Shown: positions 25,205 to 35,819, counted from the stretch's first letter. The stretch: 64,000 nucleotides of DNA from Pseudomonas putida NBRC 14164 (GCF_000412675.1 NC_021505.1:552501-616500); one strand, 5' to 3'. A program made the numbers and translations. The notes: generated from the sequence alone by a model not told the origin.

Positions 25205-25500
25205 ACCAGGAACGCGTATTTAAAGTCCTCCTTGGCCCGCACGTTTCCGAGAAGGCTACCGTTCTGGCTGAGAAAAAAGGCCAGTTCGTATTCAAGGTTG
25301 CTACCGATGCAACCAAGCTGGAAATCAAGAAAGCTGTCGAAGGCCTGTTCAACGTAAAAGTTGAAAACGTGTCGACTGTTAACGTTCTGGGTAAAACCAA
25401 GCGTACCGCACGTGGTCTGGGCAAGCGCAATGACTGGAAGAAGGCGATCGTCTCCCTTCAGCCAGGCCAAGATCTCGATTTCAGCAGCAGTGCTGAGTAA
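25201..25500 (+). CDS. rplW: 50S ribosomal protein L23
   Basis: A 99-residue tunnel-exit protein that docks trigger factor and [17 protein letters not shown] and the [19 protein letters not shown] loop identify it. It overlaps rplD by 4 nt. Confidence 0.98.
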
Positions 25501-25514
25501 GGAAGGGGTGCATC

Positions 25515-26339
25515 ATGGCAATCGTTAAATGCAAACCGACTTCCCCTGGCCGCCGTTTCGTGGTCAAGGTGGTCAACAAGGAGCTGCACAAAGGCGCTCC
25601 TCACGCACCGCTGCTCGAGAAGAAATCGAAGTCTGGTGGTCGTAACAACAATGGCCGTATTACCACTCGTCACGTTGGTGGTGGTCATAAGCAGCATTAC
25701 CGTCTGGTCGACTTCCGTCGCAACGACAAAGATGGCATCCCAGCCACTGTCGAGCGTATCGAATACGATCCAAACCGTACTGCTCACATCGCCCTGCTGT
25801 GCTACGCAGACGGTGAGCGTCGCTACATCATCGCCCCTAAAGGCGTGAGCGCTGGCGACCAGCTGATCGCAGGTGCCCTGGCCCCAATCAAGGCCGGTAA
25901 CTCCCTGCAGCTGCGCAACATCCCAGTAGGTAGCACCATTCACGGCGTCGAACTGAAGCCGGGTAAAGGTGCTCAGATCGCTCGTTCCGCTGGTGCTTCG
26001 GCTCAGCTGATCGCTCGTGACGGCGTATACGTGACTCTGCGTCTGCGTTCCGGTGAAATGCGTAAAGTGCTGGCTGAGTGCCGTGCGACCCTGGGCGAAG
26101 TCTCGAACTCCGAGCACAGCCTGCGTTCGCTGGGTAAAGCAGGTGCCAAACGCTGGCGCGGCGTTCGCCCAACCGTTCGTGGCGTTGCCATGAACCCGGT
26201 TGACCACCCACATGGTGGTGGTGAAGGTCGTACCTCCGGTGGTCGTCATCCGGTATCGCCATGGGGCTTCCCAACCAAGGGTGCTAAAACCCGTGGTAAT
26301 AAGCGTACCGACAACATGATCGTCCGTCGTCGCAAGTAA
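25515..26339 (+). CDS. rplB: 50S ribosomal protein L2
   Basis: A 274-residue core protein needed for subunit association and the peptidyl-transferase centre. The C-terminal [13 protein letters not shown] motif holds the conserved histidine near residue 230. Start ATG at 25515, 14 nt after rplW. Confidence 0.98.
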   Translation: MAIVKCKPTSPGRRFVVKVVNKELHKGAPHAPLLEKKSKSGGRNNNGRITTRHVGGGHKQHYRLVDFRRNDKDGIPATVERIEYDPNRTAHIALLCYADGERRYIIAPKGVSAGDQLIAGALAPIKAGNSLQLRNIPVGSTIHGVELKPGKGAQIARSAGASAQLIARDGVYVTLRLRSGEMRKVLAECRATLGEVSNSEHSLRSLGKAGAKRWRGVRPTVRGVAMNPVDHPHGGGEGRTSGGRHPVSPWGFPTKGAKTRGNKRTDNMIVRRRK

Positions 26340-26355
26340 CTAGAGGGATACGACA

Positions 26356-26631
26356 GTGCCACGTTCTCTGAAAAAAGGTCCTTTTATCGATCTTCACCTG
26401 TTGAAGAAGGTCGAAGTGGCGGTGGAGAAGAACGATCGCAAGCCAGTTAAAACCTGGTCGCGTCGCTCGATGATCCTGCCACAAATGGTCGGTCTGACCA
26501 TCGCGGTTCACAACGGTCGCCAGCATGTTCCAGTTCTCGTGAACGAAGACATGGTCGGCCACAAACTGGGCGAGTTCGCCGGTACCCGCACCTATCGCGG
26601 GCACGTGGCTGACAAGAAAGCCAAGCGTTAA
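26356..26631 (+). CDS. rpsS: 30S ribosomal protein S19
   Basis: A 91-residue protein of the 30S head forming bridges to the 50S subunit. The start is GTG at 26356, giving [19 protein letters not shown]. The C-terminal [10 protein letters not shown] is conserved. Confidence 0.98.
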
Positions 26632-26642
26632 GGGGTAAGGAA

Positions 26643-26975
26643 ATGGAAGTAGCCGCTAAGTTGTCGGGCGCTCGCATCTCCGCCCAGAAAGCCCGCTTGG
26701 TCGCCGACCAGATCCGCGGGAAGAAGGTGGGCGAAGCGCTCAACCTGTTGGCCTTCAGCAGCAAAAAAGCCGCTGAAATCATGAAGAAAGTCCTCGAGTC
26801 GGCCGTAGCCAACGCCGAACACAACGAAGGCGCAGACGTTGATGACCTGAAGGTCTCCACCGTCTTCGTCAACGAAGGGCGTTCGCTGAAGCGTATCATG
26901 CCACGTGCCAAAGGCCGTGCTGATCGCATCGTCAAGCGGTCTTGCCATATCACTGTCAAGGTTGCGGACAAGTAA
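26643..26975 (+). CDS. rplV: 50S ribosomal protein L22
   Basis: A 110-residue protein with a long beta-hairpin in the exit tunnel. The hairpin sequence [15 protein letters not shown] near 84-98 is intact. It lies 11 nt after rpsS. Confidence 0.98.
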
Positions 26976-26988
26976 CGGAGTCGATCAG

Positions 26989-27675
26989 ATGGGTCAGAAA
27001 GTACATCCCACTGGCATTCGCCTGGGAATCGTCAAGGAGCACACCTCCGTCTGGTACGCAGACGGTGCTACTTACGCAGATTACCTCTTGAAGGATCTGA
27101 AAACGCGTGAGTACCTCCAAGACAAACTAAAAAGCGCGTCCGTAAGCCGTATCGATATTCATCGTCCGGCTCAAACTGCACGCATCACCATCCACACTGC
27201 TCGTCCCGGTATCGTTATCGGCAAGAAAGGTGAAGATGTTGAGAAGCTGCGTCAGGACCTGACCAAGCAGATGGGTGTGCCTGTGCACATCAACATCGAA
27301 GAGATCCGCAAGCCGGAACTCGACGCTATGCTGGTTGCGCAGAGCGTAGCTCAGCAGCTGGAACGCCGCGTAATGTTCCGTCGCGCCATGAAGCGCGCCG
27401 TACAGAACGCCATGCGTATTGGTGCCAAGGGCATCAAGATCCAGGTGAGCGGTCGTCTCGGCGGTGCCGAGATTGCTCGTACCGAGTGGTATCGCGAAGG
27501 TCGTGTGCCTCTGCACACCCTGCGTGCCGATATCGACTACAACACCTACGAAGCTCACACCACTTACGGTGTGATCGGTGTGAAGGTTTGGATCTTCAAA
27601 GGCGAAGTTATTGGTGGTCGCCAAGAAGAACTGAAACCACAAGCACCAGCGCCTCGTAAAAAAGCTGCTAAGTAA
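26989..27675 (+). CDS. rpsC: 30S ribosomal protein S3
   Basis: A 228-residue protein at the mRNA entry site with helicase function. The KH domain is visible from [17 protein letters not shown] onward. The ATG at 26989 gives [14 protein letters not shown]; a longer frame opening at 26905 overlaps rplV and is rejected. Confidence 0.97.
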   Translation: MGQKVHPTGIRLGIVKEHTSVWYADGATYADYLLKDLKTREYLQDKLKSASVSRIDIHRPAQTARITIHTARPGIVIGKKGEDVEKLRQDLTKQMGVPVHINIEEIRKPELDAMLVAQSVAQQLERRVMFRRAMKRAVQNAMRIGAKGIKIQVSGRLGGAEIARTEWYREGRVPLHTLRADIDYNTYEAHTTYGVIGVKVWIFKGEVIGGRQEELKPQAPAPRKKAAK

Positions 27676-27687
27676 GGGGTACGCCAA

Positions 27688-28101
27688 ATGTTGCAACCAA
27701 AGCGTACAAAATTCCGCAAGCAGATGACCGGCCACAACCGTGGTCTGGCACTGCGCGGTAGCAAAGTCAGCTTCGGCGAATTCGCCCTGAAAGCTGTTGC
27801 TCGCGGTCGCCTCACCGCTCGCCAGATCGAGTCCGCACGTCGTGCGCTGACCCGTCACGTTAAACGTGGCGGCAAGATCTGGATCCGTGTGTTCCCGGAC
27901 AAGCCGATCTCCAAGAAGCCTCTCGAGGTTCGTATGGGTAAAGGTAAGGGCTCCGTGGAATACTGGGTTGCCCAGATCCAGCCAGGCAAAGTCCTGTACG
28001 AGATCGAGGGTGTTTCTGAAGAGCTGGCGCGCGAAGCTTTCGCCCTGGCTGCTGCAAAGCTGCCTCTCGCCACCTCCTTTGTTAAGCGGACGGTGATGTG
28101 A
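27688..28101 (+). CDS. rplP: 50S ribosomal protein L16
   Basis: A 137-residue protein near the A-site tRNA elbow. [19 protein letters not shown] and the segment [12 protein letters not shown] (with the preceding Arg used for hydroxylation by YcfD in E. coli) are visible. The stop overlaps the rpmC start (TGATG). Confidence 0.98.
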
Positions 28102-28292
28102 TGAAAGCGAATGAACTTCGTGAAAAATCGGCACAGCAGCTGAACGAGCAACTGCTCGGCTTGCTGCGTGACCAGTTCAATCTGCGTATGCAGAAAGCAA
28201 CTGGCCAGTTGGGGCAGTCGCACCTGCTCTCGCAAGTTAAGCGTGACATCGCTCGCGTGAAAACTGTGCTCAACCAGCAGGCAGGTAAGTGA
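28101..28292 (+). CDS. rpmC: 50S ribosomal protein L29
   Basis: A 63-residue two-helix protein at the tunnel exit ([18 protein letters not shown]). The ATG at 28101 is preferred to a GTG one codon earlier. The stop and the next start are separated by 2 nt. Confidence 0.96.
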
Positions 28293-28294
28293 TC

Positions 28295-28561
28295 ATGGCT
28301 GAAGCTGAAAAAACCGTCCGTACGCTGACTGGCCGTGTCGTCAGCGACAAAATGGACAAGACCATCACCGTTCTGATCGAGCGTCGCGTAAAGCACCCGA
28401 TCTACGGTAAATACGTTAAGCGTTCGACTAAGCTGCACGCGCACGACGAAACCAACCAGTGCAAGATCGGCGACAAGGTTTCGATTACCGAAACCCGTCC
28501 GCTGGCCAAGACCAAGTCCTGGGCACTGGTTGAAGTCCTCGAACGCGCTGTTGAAGTCTAA
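28295..28561 (+). CDS. rpsQ: 30S ribosomal protein S17
   Basis: An 88-residue OB-fold primary 16S-binding protein. [17 protein letters not shown] and the [13 protein letters not shown] segment are diagnostic. ATG at 28295. Last gene of the S10 operon by E. coli boundaries. Confidence 0.97.
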   Translation: MAEAEKTVRTLTGRVVSDKMDKTITVLIERRVKHPIYGKYVKRSTKLHAHDETNQCKIGDKVSITETRPLAKTKSWALVEVLERAVEV

Positions 28562-28584
28562 GGGCTAGGGGTCGGAGAAATTTT

Positions 28585-28953
28585 ATGATTCAGACTCAAT
28601 CCATGCTCGATGTGGCCGATAACAGCGGCGCTCGTCGCGTCATGTGCATCAAGGTGCTCGGCGGCTCGCACCGTCGTTACGCCGGCATCGGTGACATCAT
28701 CAAGGTTACTGTCAAGGAAGCAATTCCGCGCGGTAAGGTCAAAAAAGGCCAAGTGATGACCGCTGTTGTCGTGCGCACCCGTCACGGTGTTCGTCGCGCT
28801 GACGGTTCCATCATTCGTTTCGACGGCAACGCTGCTGTTCTGCTGAACAACAAGCAAGAGCCGATCGGCACTCGCATCTTCGGGCCAGTGACCCGTGAAC
28901 TTCGTACTGAGAAGTTCATGAAGATCGTCTCGCTCGCCCCTGAAGTGCTGTAA
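28585..28953 (+). CDS. rplN: 50S ribosomal protein L14
   Basis: A 122-residue protein at the subunit interface (bridge B8), binding site of the silencing factor Rsf[22 protein letters not shown] is diagnostic. It is 23 nt after rpsQ with no terminator between, so the S10 and spc blocks appear to be read through. Confidence 0.98.
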
Positions 28954-28964
28954 GGAGATCCGAC

Positions 28965-29279
28965 ATGCAAAAGATTCGTCGTGACGACGAGATCATCGTG
29001 ATCGCCGGCAAAGACAAAGGTAAGCGCGGTAAGGTGCTGAAGGTTCTCGCTGATGACCGTCTGGTCATCGGTGGTGTGAACCTGGTCAAGCGTCATACCA
29101 AGCCTAACCCGATGGCGGGCGTTCAGGGCGGTATCGTCGAGAAAGAAGCGCCTCTGCACGCTTCCAACGTTGCCATCTTCAACGGCGAAACCAACAAGGC
29201 TGACCGCGTTGGTTTCAAAGTAGAAGACGGTAAGAAAATTCGTGTCTTCAAGTCGACCCAAAAAGCGGTTGATGCTTGA
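28965..29279 (+). CDS. rplX: 50S ribosomal protein L24
   Basis: A 104-residue KOW-domain protein ([19 protein letters not shown]) that initiates 50S assembly. GGAG lies just before the ATG at 28965. Confidence 0.98.
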
Positions 29280-29299
29280 ACACTGCTAGGTAGAAGACC

Positions 29300-29839
29300 A
29301 TGGCACGACTGAAAGAGATTTACCGGAACGAAATCGCTCCTAAGCTTAAGGAAGAACTTAAGCTGTCGAACGTGATGGAAGTTCCGCGCGTTACCAAAAT
29401 CACCCTGAACATGGGTCTGGGCGAAGCGATCGGCGACAAGAAAGTCATCGAGCACGCAGTAGCTGACCTGGAAAAGATCACCGGTCAAAAGCCGGTCGTG
29501 ACTTTCGCTCGCAAATCCATCGCTGGCTTCAAAGTCCGCGAAGGGTGGCCGATCGGTGTCAAGGTGACCCTGCGTAGCGACAAGATGTACGAATTCCTGG
29601 ACCGCCTGCTGGCGATCTCCCTGCCTCGGGTTCGCGACTTCCGCGGCCTGAATGCCAAGTCCTTCGATGGCCGTGGCAACTACAGCATGGGCGTGAAAGA
29701 GCAGATCATCTTCCCGGAAATCGATTACGACAAGATCGATGCTCTGCGCGGTTTGGACATCACCCTGACCACCACTGCTCGTTCGGACGACGAAGGCCGC
29801 GCTCTGCTGCGTGCTTTCAAGTTCCCGTTCCGCAACTGA
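29300..29839 (+). CDS. rplE: 50S ribosomal protein L5
   Basis: A 179-residue 5S rRNA-binding protein of the central protuberance. [11 protein letters not shown] and [17 protein letters not shown] are diagnostic. In E. coli, S8 represses the operon at this gene's start; the 20-nt gap here leaves room only for an overlapping site. Confidence 0.98.
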   Translation: MARLKEIYRNEIAPKLKEELKLSNVMEVPRVTKITLNMGLGEAIGDKKVIEHAVADLEKITGQKPVVTFARKSIAGFKVREGWPIGVKVTLRSDKMYEFLDRLLAISLPRVRDFRGLNAKSFDGRGNYSMGVKEQIIFPEIDYDKIDALRGLDITLTTTARSDDEGRALLRAFKFPFRN

Positions 29840-29852
29840 TTGGAGTAGGAAA

Positions 29853-30158
29853 ATGGCCAAGAAGAGCATGAAAAACCGTGAGCTGAAGCGTCAGCTGACG
29901 GTAGCCAAGTTCGCTAAGAAGCGTGCTGAGCTGAAAGCGACCATCGTCAACGTTAATGCCTCTCCAGAAGAGCGTTTCGCTGCCGTTGTCGCTCTGCAGA
30001 AGCAGCCACGTGACGCTAGCGCCTCGCGCCTGCGCAACCGTTGCCGCCTGACCGGTCGTCCTCACGGTGTATACCGTAAGTTCGGCCTGGGCCGTAACAT
30101 GCTGCGTCAAGCTGCAATGCGCGGCGACGTACCAGGTCTGGTCAAGGCCTCCTGGTAA
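29853..30158 (+). CDS. rpsN: 30S ribosomal protein S14 (zinc-independent form)
   Basis: A 101-residue protein of the 30S head. The long form with [16 protein letters not shown] lacks the paired CxxC zinc ribbon of the 61-residue type. The ATG at 29853 follows GGAGTAGGAAA; an upstream extension to 29811 overlaps rplE. Confidence 0.97.
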   Translation: MAKKSMKNRELKRQLTVAKFAKKRAELKATIVNVNASPEERFAAVVALQKQPRDASASRLRNRCRLTGRPHGVYRKFGLGRNMLRQAAMRGDVPGLVKASW

Positions 30159-30220
30159 TCGCTGTCGGTGTGATCCCGGTGGAAGGGGAGCAATCTTCCG
30201 ACCGCCGGTGACCTCGCCAA

Positions 30221-30252
30221 GAAACAAGCCCCTATATGGGGCTTGTTTCGTT
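30221..30252 (+). terminator. Perfect 12-bp hairpin inside the spc operon
   Basis: GAAACAAGCCCC (30221-30232), TATAT loop, GGGGCTTGTTTC (30238-30249), then GTTTCT. It sits in the unusually long gap between rpsN and rpsH and looks like a partial intrinsic terminator. Confidence 0.7.
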
Positions 30253-30299
30253 TCTGCCTTGTGTCTAGAATGACCGGCTCACCCGAGCCTGGGTTTTTT
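30243..30299 (+). promoter_or_regulatory. Candidate internal promoter and leader hairpin before rpsH
   Basis: TTGTTT (30243-30248), 17 bp, TAGAAT (30266-30271). The -35 overlaps the right arm of the preceding hairpin. A second short hairpin, ACCCG...TGGGT (30281-30294), is followed by six T and could act as a leader attenuator. Together they would let rpsH and downstream genes be controlled separately. Confidence 0.5.
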
Positions 30300-30367
30300 A
30301 CCGAATCCGCTCAGGTGGTTGTCATAGCCGCAAGGCTAATAATTCTTGTATCAGGAGCATCTAGCCC

Positions 30368-30760
30368 ATGAGTATGCAGGACCCGTTAGCGGACATGCTA
30401 ACTCGCATCCGTAATGCCCAGATGGCTGAAAAGTCCGTCGTAAGCATGCCTTCTTCTACCCTGAAGGTCGCGGTTGCCAAAGTTCTGAAGGACGAAGGTT
30501 ACATCGCTGGCTACCAGGTAACTGGTGAAGCCAAGCCTTCCCTGTCGATCGAACTGAAGTACTTCGAAGGCCGTCCGGTCATCGAGGAACTGAAGCGCTC
30601 CAGCCGTCCAGGCCTGCGCCAGTACAAGGCCGTCACCGATCTGCCGAAAGTACGTGGCGGTCTGGGCGTGTCTATTGTCTCCACCAACAAAGGTGTGATG
30701 ACTGATCGCGCTGCGCGCGCTGCCGGTGTCGGCGGCGAAGTTCTGTGCACAGTGTTCTAA
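30368..30760 (+). CDS. rpsH: 30S ribosomal protein S8
   Basis: A 130-residue 16S-binding protein and the spc-operon translational repressor in E. coli. [18 protein letters not shown] and the C-terminal [20 protein letters not shown] are diagnostic. AGGAG precedes the ATG. A 209-nt gap separates it from rpsN. Confidence 0.98.
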   Translation: MSMQDPLADMLTRIRNAQMAEKSVVSMPSSTLKVAVAKVLKDEGYIAGYQVTGEAKPSLSIELKYFEGRPVIEELKRSSRPGLRQYKAVTDLPKVRGGLGVSIVSTNKGVMTDRAARAAGVGGEVLCTVF

Positions 30761-30772
30761 GGGGGGATAGAC

Positions 30773-31306
30773 ATGTCTCGCGTCGCTAAGAACCCCGTTA
30801 AGCTGCCGTCCGGTGTCGAAGTCAAATTCGCAGGTCAGCAGCTTTCGGTGAAGGGTGCCAAGGGCACTCTCGAACTGAACGTTCACTCGTCTGTTGAAGT
30901 TACCGAAGAGTCTGGTGAGCTGCGTTTCGTCGCTCGCAATGGTGACCAGCAAGCTCGTGCCATGGCCGGTACCACCCGCGCTCTGGTTAACAACATGGTC
31001 CAGGGCGTAAGCCAAGGCTTCGAGCGTAAGCTCCAGCTGGTCGGTGTTGGTTACAAGGCACAGGCTAAAGGCACCGTCCTGAACCTGGCCCTGGGCTTCT
31101 CTCACCCAGTGGACTACGAACTGCCAGCCGGTATCACCGCTGAAACGCCTAGCCAGACCGACATCCTGATCAAGGGTATCGACAAGCAGCTGGTAGGTCA
31201 GGTGGCCGCTGAAATCCGCGACTTCCGTCCGCCAGAGCCTTACAAAGGCAAAGGTGTGCGTTACGCGGACGAAGTAGTCCGTCGTAAAGAAGCCAAGAAG
31301 AAGTAG
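30773..31306 (+). CDS. rplF: 50S ribosomal protein L6
   Basis: A 177-residue protein near the factor-binding site, made of two similar domains. The C-terminal signature [13 protein letters not shown] is intact. 12 nt after rpsH. Confidence 0.98.
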   Translation: MSRVAKNPVKLPSGVEVKFAGQQLSVKGAKGTLELNVHSSVEVTEESGELRFVARNGDQQARAMAGTTRALVNNMVQGVSQGFERKLQLVGVGYKAQAKGTVLNLALGFSHPVDYELPAGITAETPSQTDILIKGIDKQLVGQVAAEIRDFRPPEPYKGKGVRYADEVVRRKEAKKK

Positions 31307-31316
31307 GGCCTAGTAA

Positions 31317-31667
31317 ATGACCGACAAAAAAGTTATTCGACTGCGTCGCGCTCGCAAAGCACGTCTCAAGATGCACGAACTCGAAGTCGTGCGCCTGTGC
31401 GTGTTCCGCTCCTCGCAGCACATCTACGCCCAGGTCATTTCGGCCGACGGCAGCAAGGTTCTGGCAAGCGCCTCGACCTTGGACAAAGACCTGCGTGATG
31501 GCGCCACTGGCAACATCGACGCGGCCACTAAGGTTGGCAAGCTGGTAGCTGAGCGTGCGAAAGCCGCCGGTGTATCTCAAGTTGCCTTTGACCGTTCCGG
31601 CTTCAAGTACCATGGCCGCGTCAAAGCGCTGGCTGATGCTGCTCGTGAAGGCGGGCTGGAGTTCTAA
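31317..31667 (+). CDS. rplR: 50S ribosomal protein L18
   Basis: A 116-residue 5S rRNA-binding protein. The basic N-terminus ([11 protein letters not shown]) and [23 protein letters not shown] are diagnostic. Confidence 0.98.
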
Positions 31668-31670
31668 GTT

Positions 31671-32171
31671 ATGGCAAATAACGATCAAAAGCGCGACGAA
31701 GGCTACATCGAGAAGCTGGTTCAGGTTAACCGCGTTGCCAAGACCGTAAAAGGCGGCCGTATCTTCACCTTCACCGCGTTGACCGTGGTTGGTGATGGTA
31801 AAGGTCGTGTCGGCTTCGGCCGTGGCAAATCGCGCGAAGTACCTGCTGCGATTCAGAAAGCCATGGAAGCTGCTCGCCGCAACATGATCCAGGTAGACCT
31901 GAAGGGCACCACCCTGCAGTACGCCACCAAGGCTGCCCACGGCGCCTCGAAGGTTTACATGCAGCCTGCCTCGGAAGGTACCGGTATCATCGCTGGTGGC
32001 GCAATGCGTGCTGTCCTGGAAGTTGCTGGTGTTCAGAACGTTCTGGCCAAGTGCTACGGTTCGACCAACCCAGTGAACGTGGTTTACGCCACTTTCAAGG
32101 GTCTGAAAGCCATGCAATCTCCTGAATCCATTGCTGCCAAGCGCGGCAAGAGCGTCGAGGAGATCTTCTGA
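31671..32171 (+). CDS. rpsE: 30S ribosomal protein S5
   Basis: A 166-residue protein at the mRNA entry channel, affecting accuracy. The N-terminal dsRBD-like domain shows [25 protein letters not shown] residues (about 20-40), including the spectinomycin loop, in wild-type form. It starts 3 nt after rplR. Confidence 0.98.
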   Translation: MANNDQKRDEGYIEKLVQVNRVAKTVKGGRIFTFTALTVVGDGKGRVGFGRGKSREVPAAIQKAMEAARRNMIQVDLKGTTLQYATKAAHGASKVYMQPASEGTGIIAGGAMRAVLEVAGVQNVLAKCYGSTNPVNVVYATFKGLKAMQSPESIAAKRGKSVEEIF

Positions 32172-32173
32172 TC

Positions 32174-32350
32174 ATGGCAACCGTAAAAGTAACGCTGATC
32201 AAGAGCGTCTCGGGCCGTCTGCCTAACCACAAACTGTGTGTTAAGGGCCTGGGTCTGCGTCGCATCGGTCACACTGTAGAAGTCCTGGATACTCCCGAGA
32301 ATCGCGGGATGATCAACAAGGCTTACTACATGCTGCGCGTCGAGGGTTAA
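32174..32350 (+). CDS. rpmD: 50S ribosomal protein L30
   Basis: A 58-residue protein ([20 protein letters not shown]...ending MLRVEG). It starts 2 nt after the rpsE stop and ends 3 nt before rplO. It is short enough to be missed by length-filtered gene calling. Confidence 0.97.
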   Translation: MATVKVTLIKSVSGRLPNHKLCVKGLGLRRIGHTVEVLDTPENRGMINKAYYMLRVEG

Positions 32351-32353
32351 TCG

Positions 32354-32788
32354 ATGAAACTCAATGATCTGAGTCCAGCGCCGGGTTCCCGTCGCGAGAA
32401 GCATCGTCCGGGTCGTGGTATCGGTAGCGGTCTGGGTAAGACCGGCGGCCGTGGCCACAAAGGTCAGACCTCCCGTTCGGGTGGTTCGATCGCTCCGGGC
32501 TTCGAAGGCGGTCAACAGCCGCTGCACCGTCGTCTGCCGAAATTCGGCTTCGTTTCCCTGAAAGCCATGGACCGCGCAGAAGTGCGTCTGTCCGAGCTGG
32601 CCAAAGTGGAAGGCGACGTGATCTCCGTGCAATCCTTGAAGGATGCCAACGTGATCAACCAGCACATTCAGCGTGTGAAAATCATGCTGTCTGGCGAAGT
32701 TACTCGCGCAGTCACCATCAAGGGCATCGCAGCCACCAAGGGTGCGCGTGCGGCTATCGAAGCAGCTGGCGGCAAATTCGAGGAATAA
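32354..32788 (+). CDS. rplO: 50S ribosomal protein L15
   Basis: A 144-residue late-assembly protein with a glycine- and arginine-rich N-terminus ([19 protein letters not shown]) that threads into 23S rRNA. The stop abuts the secY start directly. Confidence 0.98.
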   Translation: MKLNDLSPAPGSRREKHRPGRGIGSGLGKTGGRGHKGQTSRSGGSIAPGFEGGQQPLHRRLPKFGFVSLKAMDRAEVRLSELAKVEGDVISVQSLKDANVINQHIQRVKIMLSGEVTRAVTIKGIAATKGARAAIEAAGGKFEE

Positions 32789-34120
32789 ATGGCTAAGCAA
32801 GGTGCTCTCTCTTCGCTCGGTAAGGGCGGGATGTCGGAACTCTGGGCTCGTCTGCGCTTTCTGTTCATGGCGATCATCGTCTATCGGATAGGTGCGCATA
32901 TCCCGGTTCCTGGCATCAATCCGGACCGTCTGGCGGATCTGTTTCGGCAGAATGAGGGGACCATTCTTAGCTTGTTCAACATGTTTTCCGGTGGCGCGCT
33001 TGAGCGCATGAGCATCTTTGCACTGGGGATCATGCCGTACATTTCGGCATCGATCATCATGCAGCTGATGACGGCGGTCAGCCCGCAACTGGAGCAGTTG
33101 AAGAAGGAAGGTGAAGCTGGCCGTCGCAAGATCAGCCAGTACACCCGCTACGGCACCGTTATCCTGGCACTGGTTCAAGCCATTGGCATGTCCATTGGCC
33201 TGGCCAACCAGGGCGTGGCGTTTTCTGCGGGCCTGGGCTTCCATGTCGTTGCCGTCTCCACTTTCGTGGCAGGCGCGATGTTCATGATGTGGCTGGGCGA
33301 GCAGATCACCGAGCGCGGTGTGGGCAACGGTATCTCGATGTTGATCTTCGCAGGTATCGTTGCCGGTCTTCCGAGAGCAATCGGGCAGTCTTTCGAGTCT
33401 GCACGCACAGGCGATATCAACATTTTCGCCCTGGTCGCAATCGGTTTGCTGGCAGTAGCGATTATCGGTTTTGTGGTGTTCATTGAGCGTGGTCAGCGTC
33501 GTATCGCCGTTCACTACGCCAAGCGTCAGCAGGGCCGTAAGGTCTTTGCTGCGCAGACCAGCCACTTGCCGCTGAAAGTGAACATGGCAGGGGTTATCCC
33601 GGCCATTTTCGCGAGCAGCATTTTGCTGTTCCCGGCTTCGCTGGGTGCCTGGTTCGGTCAGTCCGAAGGTATGGGCTGGCTGCAGGACATCTCGCAGTCG
33701 ATCGCTCCTGGTCAGCCGTTGAACATTTTGCTGTTTAGTGCAGGGATCATTTTCTTCTGCTTCTTCTACACAGCGTTGATGTTCAATCCGAAAGACGTAG
33801 CGGAAAACCTGAAGAAGTCCGGTGCCTTTATTCCGGGTATCCGTCCTGGTGAGCAGTCTGCGCGCTACATTGATGGCGTTCTGACTCGTTTGACCATGTT
33901 CGGTGCTCTTTACATGATGGCCGTCTGCCTTCTGCCCCAGTTCCTGGTGGTGGCAGCAAATGTGCCGTTCTACCTTGGCGGGACCTCGTTGCTGATTGTG
34001 GTAGTGGTTGTGATGGACTTCATGTCCCAAGTACAATCGCACCTCGTTTCGCACCAGTACGAATCCCTGATGAAGAAAGCCAACCTGAAAGGCTACGGCG
34101 GCAGCGGTTTGCTGCGCTGA
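32789..34120 (+). CDS. secY: Preprotein translocase subunit SecY
   Basis: A 443-residue channel-forming subunit of SecYEG with ten transmembrane segments. The plug region follows HIPVPGINP, and the cytoplasmic loops include [14 protein letters not shown] and GIRPGEQ segments. The ATG at 32789 abuts the rplO stop. Confidence 0.98.
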
Positions 34121-34148
34121 TACGCCCCTAAGGTTCGAGGAGTCGGTA

Positions 34149-34265
34149 ATGAAAGTTCGTGCATCGGTGAAAAAGCTGTGCCGTAACTGCAAGATCATCC
34201 GTCGCGAAGGCGTCGTTCGAGTGATCTGCAGCGCGGAACCGCGTCACAAACAGCGCCAAGGCTGA
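34149..34265 (+). CDS. rpmJ: 50S ribosomal protein L36 (zinc-ribbon form)
   Basis: A 38-residue protein with zinc ligands C11, C14, C27 and H33 ([15 protein letters not shown]...RHKQRQG). The zinc-containing form is typically replaced by a Zn-free paralogue under zinc limitation. It lies 28 nt after secY and before the alpha-operon leader. Confidence 0.97.
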
Positions 34266-34282
34266 GTGTGATCTGCGCTTCA

Positions 34283-34314
34283 AACCCAGCAGCTAGTGTG
34301 CTGCTGGGTTGATT
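34283..34314 (+). terminator. Hairpin between rpmJ and rpsM
   Basis: AACCCAGCAG (34283-34292) pairs perfectly with CTGCTGGGTT (34301-34310) around an 8-nt loop, followed by GATTATT. It is a probable partial terminator closing the spc block. Confidence 0.7.
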
Positions 34315-34337
34315 ATTCGTTTCTACAGCGATATTAT
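34309..34337 (+). promoter_or_regulatory. Candidate promoter of the alpha operon
   Basis: TTGATT (34309-34314), 17 bp, TATTAT (34332-34337). The -35 overlaps the hairpin's right arm. The remaining 60 nt before rpsM are the expected place for an S4-binding leader, which cannot be confirmed by eye. Confidence 0.6.
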
Positions 34338-34396
34338 CTCGCGCCCTATTTCTTGGCTTCCGGGGCGTAGGTAGCTGTCAATTGGAGTCCCACTGA

Positions 34397-34753
34397 ATGG
34401 CCCGTATTGCAGGCGTCAACATTCCAGATAACAAGCATACTGTTATCTCGCTGACCTACATCTATGGTGTCGGTCGCACAACTGCACAGAAGATTTGTGC
34501 AGACGCTGGTGTAAACCCAGCCGCTAAGATCAAGGATCTGAGCGACGAGCAAATCGAAACCCTGCGTGGCGAAGTTGCGAAGTTCACCACCGAAGGTGAC
34601 CTGCGTCGTGACATCAACATGAAGATCAAGCGCTTGATGGACCTGGGTTGCTACCGCGGCCTGCGTCATCGTAAAGGTCTGCCGGTTCGCGGTCAGCGCA
34701 CCAAGACCAACGCACGCACCCGTAAGGGCCCGCGTAAGCCGATCCGCAAGTAA
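34397..34753 (+). CDS. rpsM: 30S ribosomal protein S13
   Basis: A 118-residue protein of the 30S head, contacting P-site tRNA and bridging to L5. [13 protein letters not shown] and the basic C-terminus ([12 protein letters not shown]) are diagnostic. First gene of the alpha operon. Confidence 0.98.
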
Positions 34754-34771
34754 CCGCCCAGGAATATAGAC

Positions 34772-35161
34772 ATGGCAAAACCTGCTGCTCGTCCTCGTAA
34801 GAAAGTCAAAAAGACAGTGGTTGATGGCATCGCCCACATCCACGCTTCTTTCAACAACACCATCGTGACCATCACCGACCGTCAGGGCAATGCTTTGTCC
34901 TGGGCGACCTCCGGTGGTTCGGGTTTCCGTGGTTCGCGCAAATCCACTCCGTTCGCAGCCCAGATTGCTGCTGAACGTGCTGGTCAAGCTGCGCTGGAAT
35001 ACGGCCTGAAGAACCTCGACGTCAACGTCAAGGGTCCAGGTCCGGGTCGTGAATCCGCCGTTCGTGCACTGAACAGCTGCGGCTACAAGATCGCCAGCAT
35101 CACCGACGTGACGCCAATCCCGCATAACGGGTGCCGTCCGCCGAAGAAGCGTCGCGTGTAA
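34772..35161 (+). CDS. rpsK: 30S ribosomal protein S11
   Basis: A 129-residue platform protein near the Shine-Dalgarno helix. [19 protein letters not shown] and the C-terminal [16 protein letters not shown] are diagnostic. Confidence 0.98.
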
Positions 35162-35176
35162 TCAGGAGACAGAAGA

Positions 35177-35797
35177 ATGGCACGTTACATTGGTCCAAAA
35201 TGCAAACTGTCTCGTCGTGAAGGCACCGATCTGTTCCTGAAGAGCGGCGTTCGCGCTCTGGAATCGAAGTGCAACATCGAAGCAGCCCCAGGTATCCACG
35301 GCCAGCGCCGTGGCCGTCAGTCCGACTACGGTACCCAGCTGCGCGAGAAACAAAAAGTCCGTCGTATCTACGGTGTTCTGGAGCGTCAGTTCCGCGGTTA
35401 CTACCAAGCTGCAGCCTCGAAAAAAGGCGCAACCGGTGAGAACCTGCTGCAACTGCTCGAGTGCCGTCTGGATAACGTCGTCTACCGTATGGGCTTCGGT
35501 TCGACTCGTTCCGAATCCCGTCAGCTGGTTTCGCACAAAGCGATCAGCGTCAACGGTAAGACTGTAAACATTCCATCCTACCAAGTTCGTCCGGGTGACG
35601 TGGTCGCGGTCCGCGAGAAGTCGCTGGCCCAGCTGCGCATTGTTCAAGCCCTTGAACTGTGCGCCCAGCGTGGCCGCGTTGAGTGGGTTGACGTGGATGC
35701 TGCTAAAAAGTCGGGCGTTTTCAAGAACGTTCCTGCTCGCAGCGACCTGTCTGCCGACATCAACGAAAACCTGATTGTCGAGCTCTACTCCAAGTAA
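35177..35797 (+). CDS. rpsD: 30S ribosomal protein S4
   Basis: A 206-residue primary 16S-binding protein, alpha-operon repressor in E. coli and a Nus-like antitermination factor. The S4 RNA-binding domain ([22 protein letters not shown]) starts near residue 95. Confidence 0.98.
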   Translation: MARYIGPKCKLSRREGTDLFLKSGVRALESKCNIEAAPGIHGQRRGRQSDYGTQLREKQKVRRIYGVLERQFRGYYQAAASKKGATGENLLQLLECRLDNVVYRMGFGSTRSESRQLVSHKAISVNGKTVNIPSYQVRPGDVVAVREKSLAQLRIVQALELCAQRGRVEWVDVDAAKKSGVFKNVPARSDLSADINENLIVELYSK

Positions 35798-35819
35798 GGG
35801 CTAGAAAATAGGTGCATCC

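Noticed and set aside
32084..34198. A 704-codon open frame antisense to rpmD-rplO-secY
   Set aside because: It spans several real genes and their gaps with no protein-like motif.
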